Notes under the pieces: model-generated
Told to the model about the DNA's origin: nothing
The model's input: the letters and a program-made list of their open reading frames with translations, nothing else
Databases searched by the model: none
DNA from: Wenyingzhuangia fucanilytica
GTDB taxonomy: Bacteria; Bacteroidota; Bacteroidia; Flavobacteriales; Flavobacteriaceae
NCBI RefSeq assembly: GCF_001697185.1
Contig: NZ_CP014224.1
Coordinates: 3,363,058-3,427,057 of the forward strand
Length of the DNA: 64,000 nt
Direction of reading: 5' to 3'
Shown: one piece after another, positions 39,545-47,291 of the stretch
How the letters are laid out: every line of letters starts with the position of its first letter
Position numbering within the stretch: position 1 is the stretch's first letter
Program-made: the position numbers and the translations under genes

Positions 39545-40216
39545 TTGGGAAGCAAAAATAAGTTAAAACGTTTTAATGAAAACGAAACGTTTGAGAACGT
39601 TATACAGCCAACTAGAGAAGAAGTAACATCTGGTTTTAAGTATCAAGGTAAGTGGAGTGAATTCTTTGGAAACAACAATCCTATAGTATTAGAATTGGGT
39701 TGTGGAAAAGGAGAGTACACCGTTGCTTTGGCACAAAGAAACCCTAATGTTAACTATATTGGTATAGATATTAAAGGAGCTCGTTTTTGGCGTGGTGCTA
39801 AAACAGCTGTTGAAGAGAATATTCCTAATGTAGCTTTTGTAAGAACTCAAATAGAGTTGGTTGATTATATTTTTGCTGAAAATGAAGTAAGTGAAATTTG
39901 GATTACTTTTCCAGATCCACAAATAAAATACAAAAGAACAAAGCACCGTATGACAGGTGATGCCTTTTTAAGAAGATATCATAAAATCTTAAATGAAGAA
40001 GGTATTATGCATTTAAAAACCGATAGCGAGTTTATGCATGGTTATACGCTTGGTTTATTGCATGGACAAGGACATGAGGTTTTGTATGCTAACCATGATG
40101 TATACAGACAAGAAGGTGCTCCTGAAGAGGTAACCCAAGTGCAGACTTATTACGAAAGTCAATATCTTGAAGTAGGTAAAGCAATTACCTATGCAAAGTT
40201 TAAATTAAAATATTAA
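39545..40216 (+). CDS. trmB: tRNA (guanine-N7-)-methyltransferase
   Basis: A 223-residue class I SAM methyltransferase that forms m7G46 in tRNA. The SAM loop VLELGCGKGEYTVALA is near residue 48, the TrmB-specific IGIDIKGARFWRGAKTA near 72, and the substrate motif IWITFPDPQIKYKRTKHRM near 118. TTG at 39545 is the start, giving (M)GSKNKLKRF, which matches relatives; no ATG lies in a sensible place. A terminator follows immediately. Confidence 0.95.
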   Translation: MGSKNKLKRFNENETFENVIQPTREEVTSGFKYQGKWSEFFGNNNPIVLELGCGKGEYTVALAQRNPNVNYIGIDIKGARFWRGAKTAVEENIPNVAFVRTQIELVDYIFAENEVSEIWITFPDPQIKYKRTKHRMTGDAFLRRYHKILNEEGIMHLKTDSEFMHGYTLGLLHGQGHEVLYANHDVYRQEGAPEEVTQVQTYYESQYLEVGKAITYAKFKLKY

Positions 40217-40221
40217 ATTAA

Positions 40222-40245
40222 GCCCTGAGTTATCAGGGTTTTTTT
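40222..40245 (+). terminator. Terminator of trmB abutting the next start codon
   Basis: CCCTGAGTTATCAGGG (stem CCCTGA/TCAGGG) followed by T7; the last T is directly before the ATG at 40246. Confidence 0.8.
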
Positions 40246-40575
40246 ATGTCTAATAATCAAGATTTTTTTAAAAGAGTACACGCTGTTGCCAAACAAATTC
40301 CAGTAGGTAGAGTTACTTCTTATGGAGCTATTGCTAAATACTTAGGAGCAGCAAAATCGGCAAGAATAGTTGGTTATGCTATGAATGCTTCTCATGGAGA
40401 TCTTAGCATTCCCGCTCATAGAGTTGTAAATCGATTAGGATTGTTAAGCGGTAAACATCATTTTGATGGAACAAATTTAATGCAGCAACTTTTAGAAAGC
40501 GAAGGAGTGGTTGTAAAAGACAATAAAGTCCAAAATTTTGAGGATATTTTTTGGAATCCTACACAAGAATTATAA
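40246..40575 (+). CDS. Alkyltransferase-like protein (ATL), MGMT family without the active cysteine
   Basis: A 109-residue protein with the DNA-binding fold of O6-alkylguanine-DNA alkyltransferase (IPVGRVTSYGAIAKYLGAAKSARIVGYAM). The acceptor motif PCHRV reads PAHRVV, so Ala replaces the Cys and no alkyl transfer is possible. Such ATL proteins bind O6-alkylguanine and mark it for nucleotide excision repair. The other motif residues (NRLGLLSGKHHF) are kept, so this is a functional family rather than a decayed gene. The ATG touches the trmB terminator, leaving no leader. Terminated strongly downstream. Confidence 0.9.
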   Translation: MSNNQDFFKRVHAVAKQIPVGRVTSYGAIAKYLGAAKSARIVGYAMNASHGDLSIPAHRVVNRLGLLSGKHHFDGTNLMQQLLESEGVVVKDNKVQNFEDIFWNPTQEL

Positions 40576-40599
40576 AAAAACAAATTATTTTTTTTATTT

Positions 40600-40640
40600 A
40601 AAACCACTCATAAACAAGTGTTTATGAGTGGTTTTTGTTT
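40600..40640 (+). terminator. Terminator of the ATL gene
   Basis: A 17-bp stem AAAACCACTCATAAACA / TGTTTATGAGTGGTTTT (40600-40616, 40619-40635) followed by TGTTTTTT. Confidence 0.85.
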
Positions 40641-40732
40641 TTTATTAAAAAAGATTTCAATTTTTTAAAACCGCAAAGAACTTTCTCTCGTAAATAATTG
40701 TACAAACGTTTTATTAACTAAAAAATACAATT

Positions 40733-41401
40733 ATGAAAACACGTAAGATTTTATTAGGGCTAGCATCAATAGCGCTTGTGTCTGGAGCTATTATAGCAGC
40801 AGACCATATTGATGCCCCAGCGGTTGAAGGAGGTACAAGTGATATTACAGACTTTTATGCTTTTCAAGGTGCTAACACAAACAATTTAGTTTTTGTAGCA
40901 AATGTTCAAGGATTAATTACTCCAGAGAATTCTGCAGTAGCAAAATTTGACAAAAATGTAATGATTGAGTTTAACATTGACACTGACGGTGATTATGTTG
41001 AAGATTATGTGATTCAGGCTATTCCAAGCTCTGATGATAAAATGTATGTGTATGGACCTGCAGTTCCTAACGAAACAGGTAAAAACAGCACATTGTTATC
41101 AAACAGCTATAAAAGTAGTGTAGCCATTACTCCATATGGAAATGATGCAATTACTGCAACAACCAATGCATCATCAGTAAGTGGTGTTAAAGCTTTTGCT
41201 GGGTTAAGAGATGATCCTTTCTTTATGGATTTTGCTCAATATTCTGCTATTGTAGGTGGTACAGCAGGAGGATTTAATAATCCTGGAGCAGATACTTTTG
41301 CAGGTACAAACGTACTTTCTGTAGTAGTAGAGGTGCCAAAAACAATGATTGGTAGTACAGGAACTATTAACACTTGGGTAACTACAAAAAGAAAACAATA
41401 A
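40733..41401 (+). CDS. DUF4331-family exported protein, N-terminal half type
   Basis: A 222-residue protein with signal peptide (MKTRKILLGLASIALVSGAIIA). It is followed at once by ADHIDAPAVEGGTSDITDFYAFQ, which corresponds to the SHxEAP...DITDxYAF start of DUF4331. Further family features are FNIDTDGDYVEDYVIQAI near 80 and KAFAGLRDDPFFMDFAQY near 155, with VVVEVPKTMI near 200. Full DUF4331 proteins continue with a domain that here is supplied by the next gene, so this is half of the usual protein. Function of the family is unknown; the His/Asp-rich start could bind metal. First gene of a unit with a TPR lipoprotein and a TonB-dependent receptor. Confidence 0.82.
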   Translation: MKTRKILLGLASIALVSGAIIAADHIDAPAVEGGTSDITDFYAFQGANTNNLVFVANVQGLITPENSAVAKFDKNVMIEFNIDTDGDYVEDYVIQAIPSSDDKMYVYGPAVPNETGKNSTLLSNSYKSSVAITPYGNDAITATTNASSVSGVKAFAGLRDDPFFMDFAQYSAIVGGTAGGFNNPGADTFAGTNVLSVVVEVPKTMIGSTGTINTWVTTKRKQ

Positions 41402-41421
41402 TCTAAAAAACTGAAAAAATT

Positions 41422-41982
41422 ATGATACGCAAAATAACAACAATAGGAATGATGTTATCAGTAGCAGTTATTTCGTTTAACTGTTCTAATAACGATGATG
41501 ATAACGAAATGCAAGAGTCAGTAACTACTGTATACGTTCAAGAAGATCAAATGGGTAGACCAGCTGTAAATACAGTGTTTGTTGCTTCAGCAGACAAAGA
41601 TGTGTTTAACAAAACTATCCCATCTAAACAAGGGGCAGCATTTGCTAGTAAGTTTAAAACAAATTTAGAAGCTTTAAGTCCTGCGTTTAATGAGAGTACA
41701 GATAAAAATGCATTAGGTCAAACATCAACAGCTTTTACAACTTTGTTAGCAACAGATGTTTTAAATGTTTCTTTAGACGGAACTACTACTTTTTATGATG
41801 GTACTAATGTTTTAACAGGTAGAGCTTTGGCAGATGATGTAATTACTGTTGAGTTAATTCTAATCTTTGGAGGAGAATCAGGACTTACAATGTCTGAAAA
41901 TCCAACCTTATCTGATGATAACGTAAGTGCTAATGATAAAGATTTCTTAACAAGTTTTCCATACTTAGCTTCTCCTTGGTAA
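41422..41982 (+). CDS. DUF4331-like lipoprotein, C-terminal half type
   Basis: A 186-residue predicted lipoprotein (signal up to VAVISFNC, Cys21, then an acidic linker NNDDDNE). The body matches the C-terminal part of DUF4331: DQMGRPAVNTVFVAS near residue 42, GRALADDVITVELILIFGG near 132, and the ending DDNVSANDKDFLTSFPYLASPW. Together with the preceding gene it makes up one complete DUF4331 protein split in two, one half soluble in the periplasm and the other lipid-anchored. Twenty bases separate the genes. Confidence 0.8.
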   Translation: MIRKITTIGMMLSVAVISFNCSNNDDDNEMQESVTTVYVQEDQMGRPAVNTVFVASADKDVFNKTIPSKQGAAFASKFKTNLEALSPAFNESTDKNALGQTSTAFTTLLATDVLNVSLDGTTTFYDGTNVLTGRALADDVITVELILIFGGESGLTMSENPTLSDDNVSANDKDFLTSFPYLASPW

Positions 41983-42052
41983 TAGCTAATAAACTTATAT
42001 TAAATGCTGACCATGTCAGCATTTAATATTTTTTAACTAAATTCTATAAACT

Positions 42053-43348
42053 ATGAAAACGATAAATTATTTATTAAAAATAACCAGCAGTACACTTATA
42101 ATATTTTTGCTTTTTTCTTGTCAGCAAGAGAAAAAGCAAGTGGTACAGAATCAGGATATTCAGCAGTATTTAGAGTTGACTGAAGATGTGTCTTTAGAAA
42201 AGTTACAAATCAATTTAAAGTTTTGGGAAGATAAGTTATCTGCTAATCCTACACAGTTTACCTATAATGTAGAAATTGCTGCAATAGAAAATCAATTATT
42301 TTCAAAAACTGGAAAAATAGAACATTTAAAGAAAGCAGAAATGCTGCTAAATAACGCTGTAGAACGTACTGGTTACAAACAATCGGGTTATTTAAGAGCA
42401 TTGGCAAGAAATTATATTTCTCAACATCAGTTTAAAAAATCATTAGATTTATTAAAAGTTGCAGAGGCAAATGGTGATAAAAAACAAGAAACTATAAAAA
42501 TGTTGTTTGATGTACATTTGGAATTAGGAAATAATAAAATTGCAGAACAATATTTATCAAACATAGAAAATAAAAGATCTTTTGATTATTTAATTAGGAT
42601 TGCAAAATGGCAAGATCATGAGGGGAATTTAGACGCTACAATCGCCTATATGGAAGAGGCGTTACAAGGAGCAAAAGAAAAAGGATATGAAGGGTTGATT
42701 ACTTGGTGTGAAACTAATTTAGCTGATTATTATGGACATCATGGAGATATAGAAAAATCTTATCAGTTTTATTTAAAAACATTAAAAAACGATCCGGCTA
42801 ATGTTTATGCCTTAAAAAAAATTGCTTGGATATCTTTTTCACACGATAAAAATATAAATCAGGCAAAAGAAATTATAACAAAAATAAAGCAGCGTTATGC
42901 AGGTGCAGATATAGATTTGTTGGCATATCAAATAGCGTTGTACGATCAAAAAGACATCAACCAGAACTATAATAATTACTGGACAGAGGTTTCTAAATCA
43001 TCATACGGACAAATGTACAACAAGTATAATTTTGATATTTTAGAAGCAAATAAAGAGTACAACAAGGCATATGAATTAGCACTTGTAGAAGTACAAAATA
43101 GACCAACAGCTCAATCTTATTCTTTATTAGCATTGGCAGTAGCGCATAAAGAAAATCCTGCAAAGGGATTAGAAATTATTAAAGAAAAGAATGTATTAAA
43201 ATCTTATGAGCCAGAAGTATTGTTAAGAGTAGCAAAAGTATATGCTTTAAATAAAGAACAAGCATTGGTAAAACCTCTTAAAAAAGAATTGTTAGAGGCT
43301 GAGTTTGAGTTGGGGCCAGTAAAAACTATTGAAATAGAAAAACTATAA
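42053..43348 (+). CDS. TPR-repeat lipoprotein
   Basis: A 431-residue protein with lipoprotein signal MKTINYLLKITSSTLIIFLLFSC (Cys23). Several tetratricopeptide repeats fill the rest (AIENQLFSKTGKIEHLKKAEMLL; GYLRALARNYISQHQFKKSLDLL; ADYYGHHGDIEKSYQFYLKTL; NVYALKKIAWISF). It is probably a periplasmic protein-protein scaffold. It lies 4 bases before the TonB-dependent receptor gene and 70 after the DUF4331 pair, so it belongs to the same unit. No enzyme motif. Confidence 0.85.
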   Translation: MKTINYLLKITSSTLIIFLLFSCQQEKKQVVQNQDIQQYLELTEDVSLEKLQINLKFWEDKLSANPTQFTYNVEIAAIENQLFSKTGKIEHLKKAEMLLNNAVERTGYKQSGYLRALARNYISQHQFKKSLDLLKVAEANGDKKQETIKMLFDVHLELGNNKIAEQYLSNIENKRSFDYLIRIAKWQDHEGNLDATIAYMEEALQGAKEKGYEGLITWCETNLADYYGHHGDIEKSYQFYLKTLKNDPANVYALKKIAWISFSHDKNINQAKEIITKIKQRYAGADIDLLAYQIALYDQKDINQNYNNYWTEVSKSSYGQMYNKYNFDILEANKEYNKAYELALVEVQNRPTAQSYSLLALAVAHKENPAKGLEIIKEKNVLKSYEPEVLLRVAKVYALNKEQALVKPLKKELLEAEFELGPVKTIEIEKL

Positions 43349-43352
43349 AAAA

Positions 43353-45569
43353 ATGAAAAAGATAAGTTGCTTATTAATGTTGTTGTTCTCTGTTATGGGA
43401 GTTTCGCAAACTTTACAAGGAGTTGTAAAAGACGAGAATAATAAAGCTATAGATTTTATGTATATCGTAAATCAGAGAACGCAAAACCATACACATACTA
43501 ACTTTAAAGGAATGTTTGAAATGGATGGTTTAAAACCTGGAGATACGCTTATTTTTAATAAAATGGGATATCAATCTAAGGAAGTTGTTTTTAACAGTCC
43601 TAAAATTGAGGTAGTTGTAAAAACAAATACCATTGCTTTAAAAGAGGTGATGTTGGCTCCAGAAATAAGCAGCGAAAATATTATTACTACTATAGATGTA
43701 AAGCGTAATCCTGTAAAATCATCTCAAGAATTGTTAACTAAAGTACCTGGATTGGTGATTGGTCAACATGCTGGAGGAGGAAAAGCAGAACAAATTTTTT
43801 ATAGAGGATTTGACATAGATCATGGTACAGATTTACAAGTAAATGTAGATGGAATTCCTGTAAACATGGTTTCTCATGCTCATGGACAAGGATATGCAGA
43901 TTTACATTTTGTAATTCCAGAAACGGTAGACAAAGTTGATTTTAAGGCAGGACCTTATCATTTTAGTCAAGGAAATTTTGCTACAACTGGAACTGTAGAT
44001 TTAAAAAGTAAAGAAAATTTAGAGCATAGTTTAATTAAGTTAGAAGGAGGACAATTTAACACTAAGAGGTTATTGTTTATGAATACTTTTTTAAATAAAA
44101 CAGATGAAAGTGCCTATGTAGCCATAGAAAATTTAAATTCTGATGGACCTTTTGAAAGTCCACAAAACTTTAAAAGATTTAATATCAATAGTAAATACCT
44201 TAAAACTTTTAACAATACCAAATTAGTGTTTTCTTTTTCTCATTTTGTGAGTAGTTGGAACGCCTCTGGACAAATTCCCCAAAGAGCGGTAGATAACGGA
44301 AGTATTACTCGTTTTGGAGCGATTGACGATACCGAAGGAGGAGAAACATCAAGAACAAATGTTTCTTTAAAAATGATTCAGAAATACGCTGATGATTCAC
44401 AAATGAAACACTTTGCTTATTACTCTAAATATAAGTTTGGTTTGTATTCTAATTTTACGTTCTTTTTAAACAATCCTGTAGATGGAGATCAAATTTTTCA
44501 AAAGGAATCAAGAGATATTTTTGGATATAGTTCTGATTATCAAAAAGAATTTATGTTAGGAGATACAGAACTTACTTTTAATACTGGAGTGGGTTTAAGA
44601 ACTGATATTGTTGGAGGCAATGAATTGTCAGAAACTAAAAACAAATCAGAAGTTTTACAAAGATTACGATATGGAGATGTAAATGAAACCAATTATTTTG
44701 GATATGCTAGTGTAGCTTTTCAATTGAATAAATGGGTATTAAATCCATCAGTTAGATTAGATTATTTGTCTTTTGGATATCATGATTTAAAACCAACAAA
44801 TAATGAAACAGGTTTTAAGTTAAAAGAGCAAACAGCTGCCATTTTAAGTCCAAGATTAAACGTTACTTATACCCCAAATAATCACTTTCAAACTTATTTT
44901 AAAATAGGACAAGGTTTTCATACCAATGATAGTCGTTTGGTTACAAGCTCTCAGGGAGATGCAATTCCAAAAGCATATAGTACTGATATTGGTTTTGTGT
45001 GGAAAACTACTCCAGAACTATTGTTTGGATTAGACCTTTGGGGAATGATATCAGAACAAGAATTTGTATATGTGGGAGATGCAGGAATTGTAGAACCTAA
45101 CGGAGCATCGGTAAGACAAGGAGTTTCTTTTAATACAAGATATCAACCTATAAAAGCCTTATTTTTAAATTTTGATGCCAATTATACACACGCAAGATTT
45201 AGAGATGAAGCAAGTGGGCAAGATTACGTGCCTTTAGCTCCAGACTTTACTTTAAAAGGAGGAATATCTTATAAAAAAGATTTAGGTTTTTACGCTGGAA
45301 TAGATGCTTTGCATATTAATGATAGACCTGCCAATGAAGACAATTCTATTGTAGCAGAAGGATATACCGTAACCAATTTAAATATGGGATATATCTGGGA
45401 AAAGTTTGAATTAGGAGTTCAAATCCAAAACTTATTTGATGTTGAATGGAATGAAACACAGTTTGCAACGGAATCTCGTTTGCAAAACGAAGCACAATCA
45501 GTTGAAGAAATTCACTTTACTCCAGGAACACCATTTTTTGTAAAAGGAACCATCGCATATAAATTCTAG
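43353..45569 (+). CDS. TonB-dependent outer-membrane receptor
   Basis: A 738-residue receptor with signal peptide (MKKISCLLMLLFSVMGVSQ). A short carboxypeptidase-regulatory-like domain (residues 20-100, LQGVVKDENNKAIDFMYIV) comes first. The plug follows from about 110 (VKSSQELLTKVPGLVIGQH, FYRGFDIDHGTDLQVNVDGIP), then a 22-strand barrel ending IAYKF. The plug segment NMVSHAHGQGYADLHFVIPE is rich in His. It transports an unknown ligand using TonB energy. A SusD partner is absent, so polysaccharide uptake of the Sus type is unlikely. Last gene of the DUF4331 unit; terminator at 45597. Confidence 0.92.
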   Translation: MKKISCLLMLLFSVMGVSQTLQGVVKDENNKAIDFMYIVNQRTQNHTHTNFKGMFEMDGLKPGDTLIFNKMGYQSKEVVFNSPKIEVVVKTNTIALKEVMLAPEISSENIITTIDVKRNPVKSSQELLTKVPGLVIGQHAGGGKAEQIFYRGFDIDHGTDLQVNVDGIPVNMVSHAHGQGYADLHFVIPETVDKVDFKAGPYHFSQGNFATTGTVDLKSKENLEHSLIKLEGGQFNTKRLLFMNTFLNKTDESAYVAIENLNSDGPFESPQNFKRFNINSKYLKTFNNTKLVFSFSHFVSSWNASGQIPQRAVDNGSITRFGAIDDTEGGETSRTNVSLKMIQKYADDSQMKHFAYYSKYKFGLYSNFTFFLNNPVDGDQIFQKESRDIFGYSSDYQKEFMLGDTELTFNTGVGLRTDIVGGNELSETKNKSEVLQRLRYGDVNETNYFGYASVAFQLNKWVLNPSVRLDYLSFGYHDLKPTNNETGFKLKEQTAAILSPRLNVTYTPNNHFQTYFKIGQGFHTNDSRLVTSSQGDAIPKAYSTDIGFVWKTTPELLFGLDLWGMISEQEFVYVGDAGIVEPNGASVRQGVSFNTRYQPIKALFLNFDANYTHARFRDEASGQDYVPLAPDFTLKGGISYKKDLGFYAGIDALHINDRPANEDNSIVAEGYTVTNLNMGYIWEKFELGVQIQNLFDVEWNETQFATESRLQNEAQSVEEIHFTPGTPFFVKGTIAYKF

Positions 45570-45596
45570 GATTTATATTTAATTATAGTTGTAAAG

Positions 45597-45629
45597 AAAA
45601 GCCTATCATTATTTTATGATAGGCTTTTT
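45597..45629 (+). terminator. Terminator of the DUF4331-TPR-receptor unit
   Basis: AAAAGCCTATCAT (45597-45609), loop TATTTT, ATGATAGGCTTTT (45616-45628) with a fifth T. Confidence 0.85.
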
Positions 45630-45763
45630 GATGTGAATAAAGTTCACGTATTATTTATAGATGTTTAGGTTGATCTTAGTCAACATTCTATAGTATGTAT
45701 CGTAGCGATTTTCGTATCTATTAAGATGTATACATTACTTTAATAACTAAGTTTATTGGGTAT

Positions 45764-45799
45764 AAAAAAAGACCATCGTTTTGCGATGGTCTTTTTTTT
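45764..45799 (-). terminator. Terminator of the sigma/anti-sigma unit
   Basis: GACCATCG (45771-45778), loop, CGATGGTC (45784-45791), flanked by A7 and T8, so it works in both directions; the anti-sigma gene ends 16 bases away. The 130 bases between this and the receptor terminator hold nothing recognisable. Confidence 0.85.
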
Positions 45800-45814
45800 A
45801 AAAATCTCTTAGTG

Positions 45815-46621
45815 TTAAGATACTTTGGTCAATCCTAAAGTATATAATTGTTCTAACGTTGGCGATGCACTACCACCAGCAGGTTCTAGTGTGATACCAA
45901 AGGCTTCAGATTTGTTTGCATTGTTCACCTTTATAAATTCCTGACCATTATTATATCCATCTAAAGTTCCTAAACTTGTAGGAGTTAATGGGTTTAGTGT
46001 TAAAGACCATAATTGATAAACTTTTCCTTCTGGAGCTTTAGGTAAACCACTTAAATCTACATACATTTCTTTGGTTTCTTTGTCCCAATAAATAGTAGCA
46101 AAACTTTCTGGGGCAACGTTTTGTCCTGCCAAGTTTACTCTTTCTGTTTTTTCAGAAGATATAAAAGCAATAACTTCATTTTTAGTATCTAGTTCAATAC
46201 TCTTAGCAATAACTTCACCTTGTAAATTGGCTCTTTGTCCATCTAATTTAATATTAGAAACAATTTGCTTGTTTAAGTTTTCTTTTAAGTTGCTGTTATT
46301 GCTGTATAAACTAATAATTCCTACAGTTAACACAACACTTGCAGCCCAACCCATATAACTATACCAACGAATTGGAATAACTTTAGTGTTGCCACCATTA
46401 ATAGCAGTTATTAACTTGCTAAACGGATAAGGACTAACTCCTTTTTTGTTACTGAATTCTGATATTTTTACAACAGTGTGCTCTATTTCTTTAACGTAAT
46501 CTTTAATTTCTGGATGTTTTTGCATCATTGAATACACTTCGTAGCTTTCTTCTCTACTAAGTGTTCCCGCAACATACAGTTCTAGTATTCCAGATTTAAT
46601 ATATTCTTGTATATTCTCCAT
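45815..46621 (-). CDS. RskA-type anti-sigma factor
   Basis: A 268-residue inner-membrane anti-sigma factor. The N-terminal cytoplasmic part (residues 1-85) has the helical anti-sigma segment GILELYVAGTLSREESYEVYSMMQKHPEI, without the zinc HxxxCxxC motif. One membrane helix spans about 88-106 (YMGWAASVVLTVGIISLY). A coiled coil follows (115-150), then the periplasmic RskA domain (170-268: LSGLPKAPEGKVYQLWSL, FGITLEPAGGSASPTLEQLY). It starts four bases after the sigma gene stop. Release of the sigma factor by proteolysis would follow the RskA model. Confidence 0.9.
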   Translation of the reverse strand: MENIQEYIKSGILELYVAGTLSREESYEVYSMMQKHPEIKDYVKEIEHTVVKISEFSNKKGVSPYPFSKLITAINGGNTKVIPIRWYSYMGWAASVVLTVGIISLYSNNSNLKENLNKQIVSNIKLDGQRANLQGEVIAKSIELDTKNEVIAFISSEKTERVNLAGQNVAPESFATIYWDKETKEMYVDLSGLPKAPEGKVYQLWSLTLNPLTPTSLGTLDGYNNGQEFIKVNNANKSEAFGITLEPAGGSASPTLEQLYTLGLTKVS

Positions 46622-46625
46622 AACC

Positions 46626-47156
46626 CTATCTATTTATACTCAATCTTAAATTTTCTAAACAACTACGGCTTCTTGTTTTTACCGTTCCTAAAGGAATGTC
46701 TAATTCTTCTGATGTCTCTCTTTGTGTGTAGCCTTTGTAAAAGATTAAATCGATTACTTTTCTACATTTTTCAGACATTTTTTGAATTTTAGCAAATAAC
46801 GATTTTTCTTCATCACTTACTTCTTTCTCCTCTTGTTCTGATATATTTACGAAAATATCTAGGCTTTGGTTTTGTTTGTTGATACGATAATCTTTAGATC
46901 TTGTTTTATCGATAGCTGCGTTTCTAGAAATGTTTAGCAACCACGTAAAAAACCTACCTTTTTTAGGAGTATAACTTTCTATATTATCCCAAACTTTTAA
47001 GAAAACTTCTTGTAAAACATCTTTAGAAAGGTCTTCGTCTCTTAATATATTATTGATAACTCCAAGCATACTTTTGTTATACATTTCATATAACTTTTCG
47101 TATGCGAGTACATCTTTTTCTTCTTGAAATTTTTGAACTAAATTGTCTACATCCAT
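46626..47156 (-). CDS. ECF-type RNA polymerase sigma factor (SigK-like)
   Basis: A 176-residue sigma factor: region 2 (residues 14-85, YEKLYEMYNKSMLGVINNILR, DVLQEVFLKVWDNIESYTPKKGRFFTW) and region 4 (120-175, MSEKCRKVIDLIFYKGYTQRE, helix-turn-helix LDIPLGTVKTRSRSCL). The start MDVDNLVQKF at 47154-47156 is chosen over an in-frame start 12 codons upstream. Co-transcribed with the RskA-type anti-sigma and oriented tail-to-tail with the receptor cluster, which it may control. Confidence 0.92.
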   Translation of the reverse strand: MDVDNLVQKFQEEKDVLAYEKLYEMYNKSMLGVINNILRDEDLSKDVLQEVFLKVWDNIESYTPKKGRFFTWLLNISRNAAIDKTRSKDYRINKQNQSLDIFVNISEQEEKEVSDEEKSLFAKIQKMSEKCRKVIDLIFYKGYTQRETSEELDIPLGTVKTRSRSCLENLRLSINR

Positions 47157-47291
47157 ATACTGAATTCTGAGATTGAATTTGAAAATTAACAAGAAAAAAG
47201 GAGTTTAGCTAAATTAATAGAAGCTATTTTACATAGAATTTTTTCTAAAAAAAACTTAAATAATATATTTTGATTGATGTAAGGGTGATGA

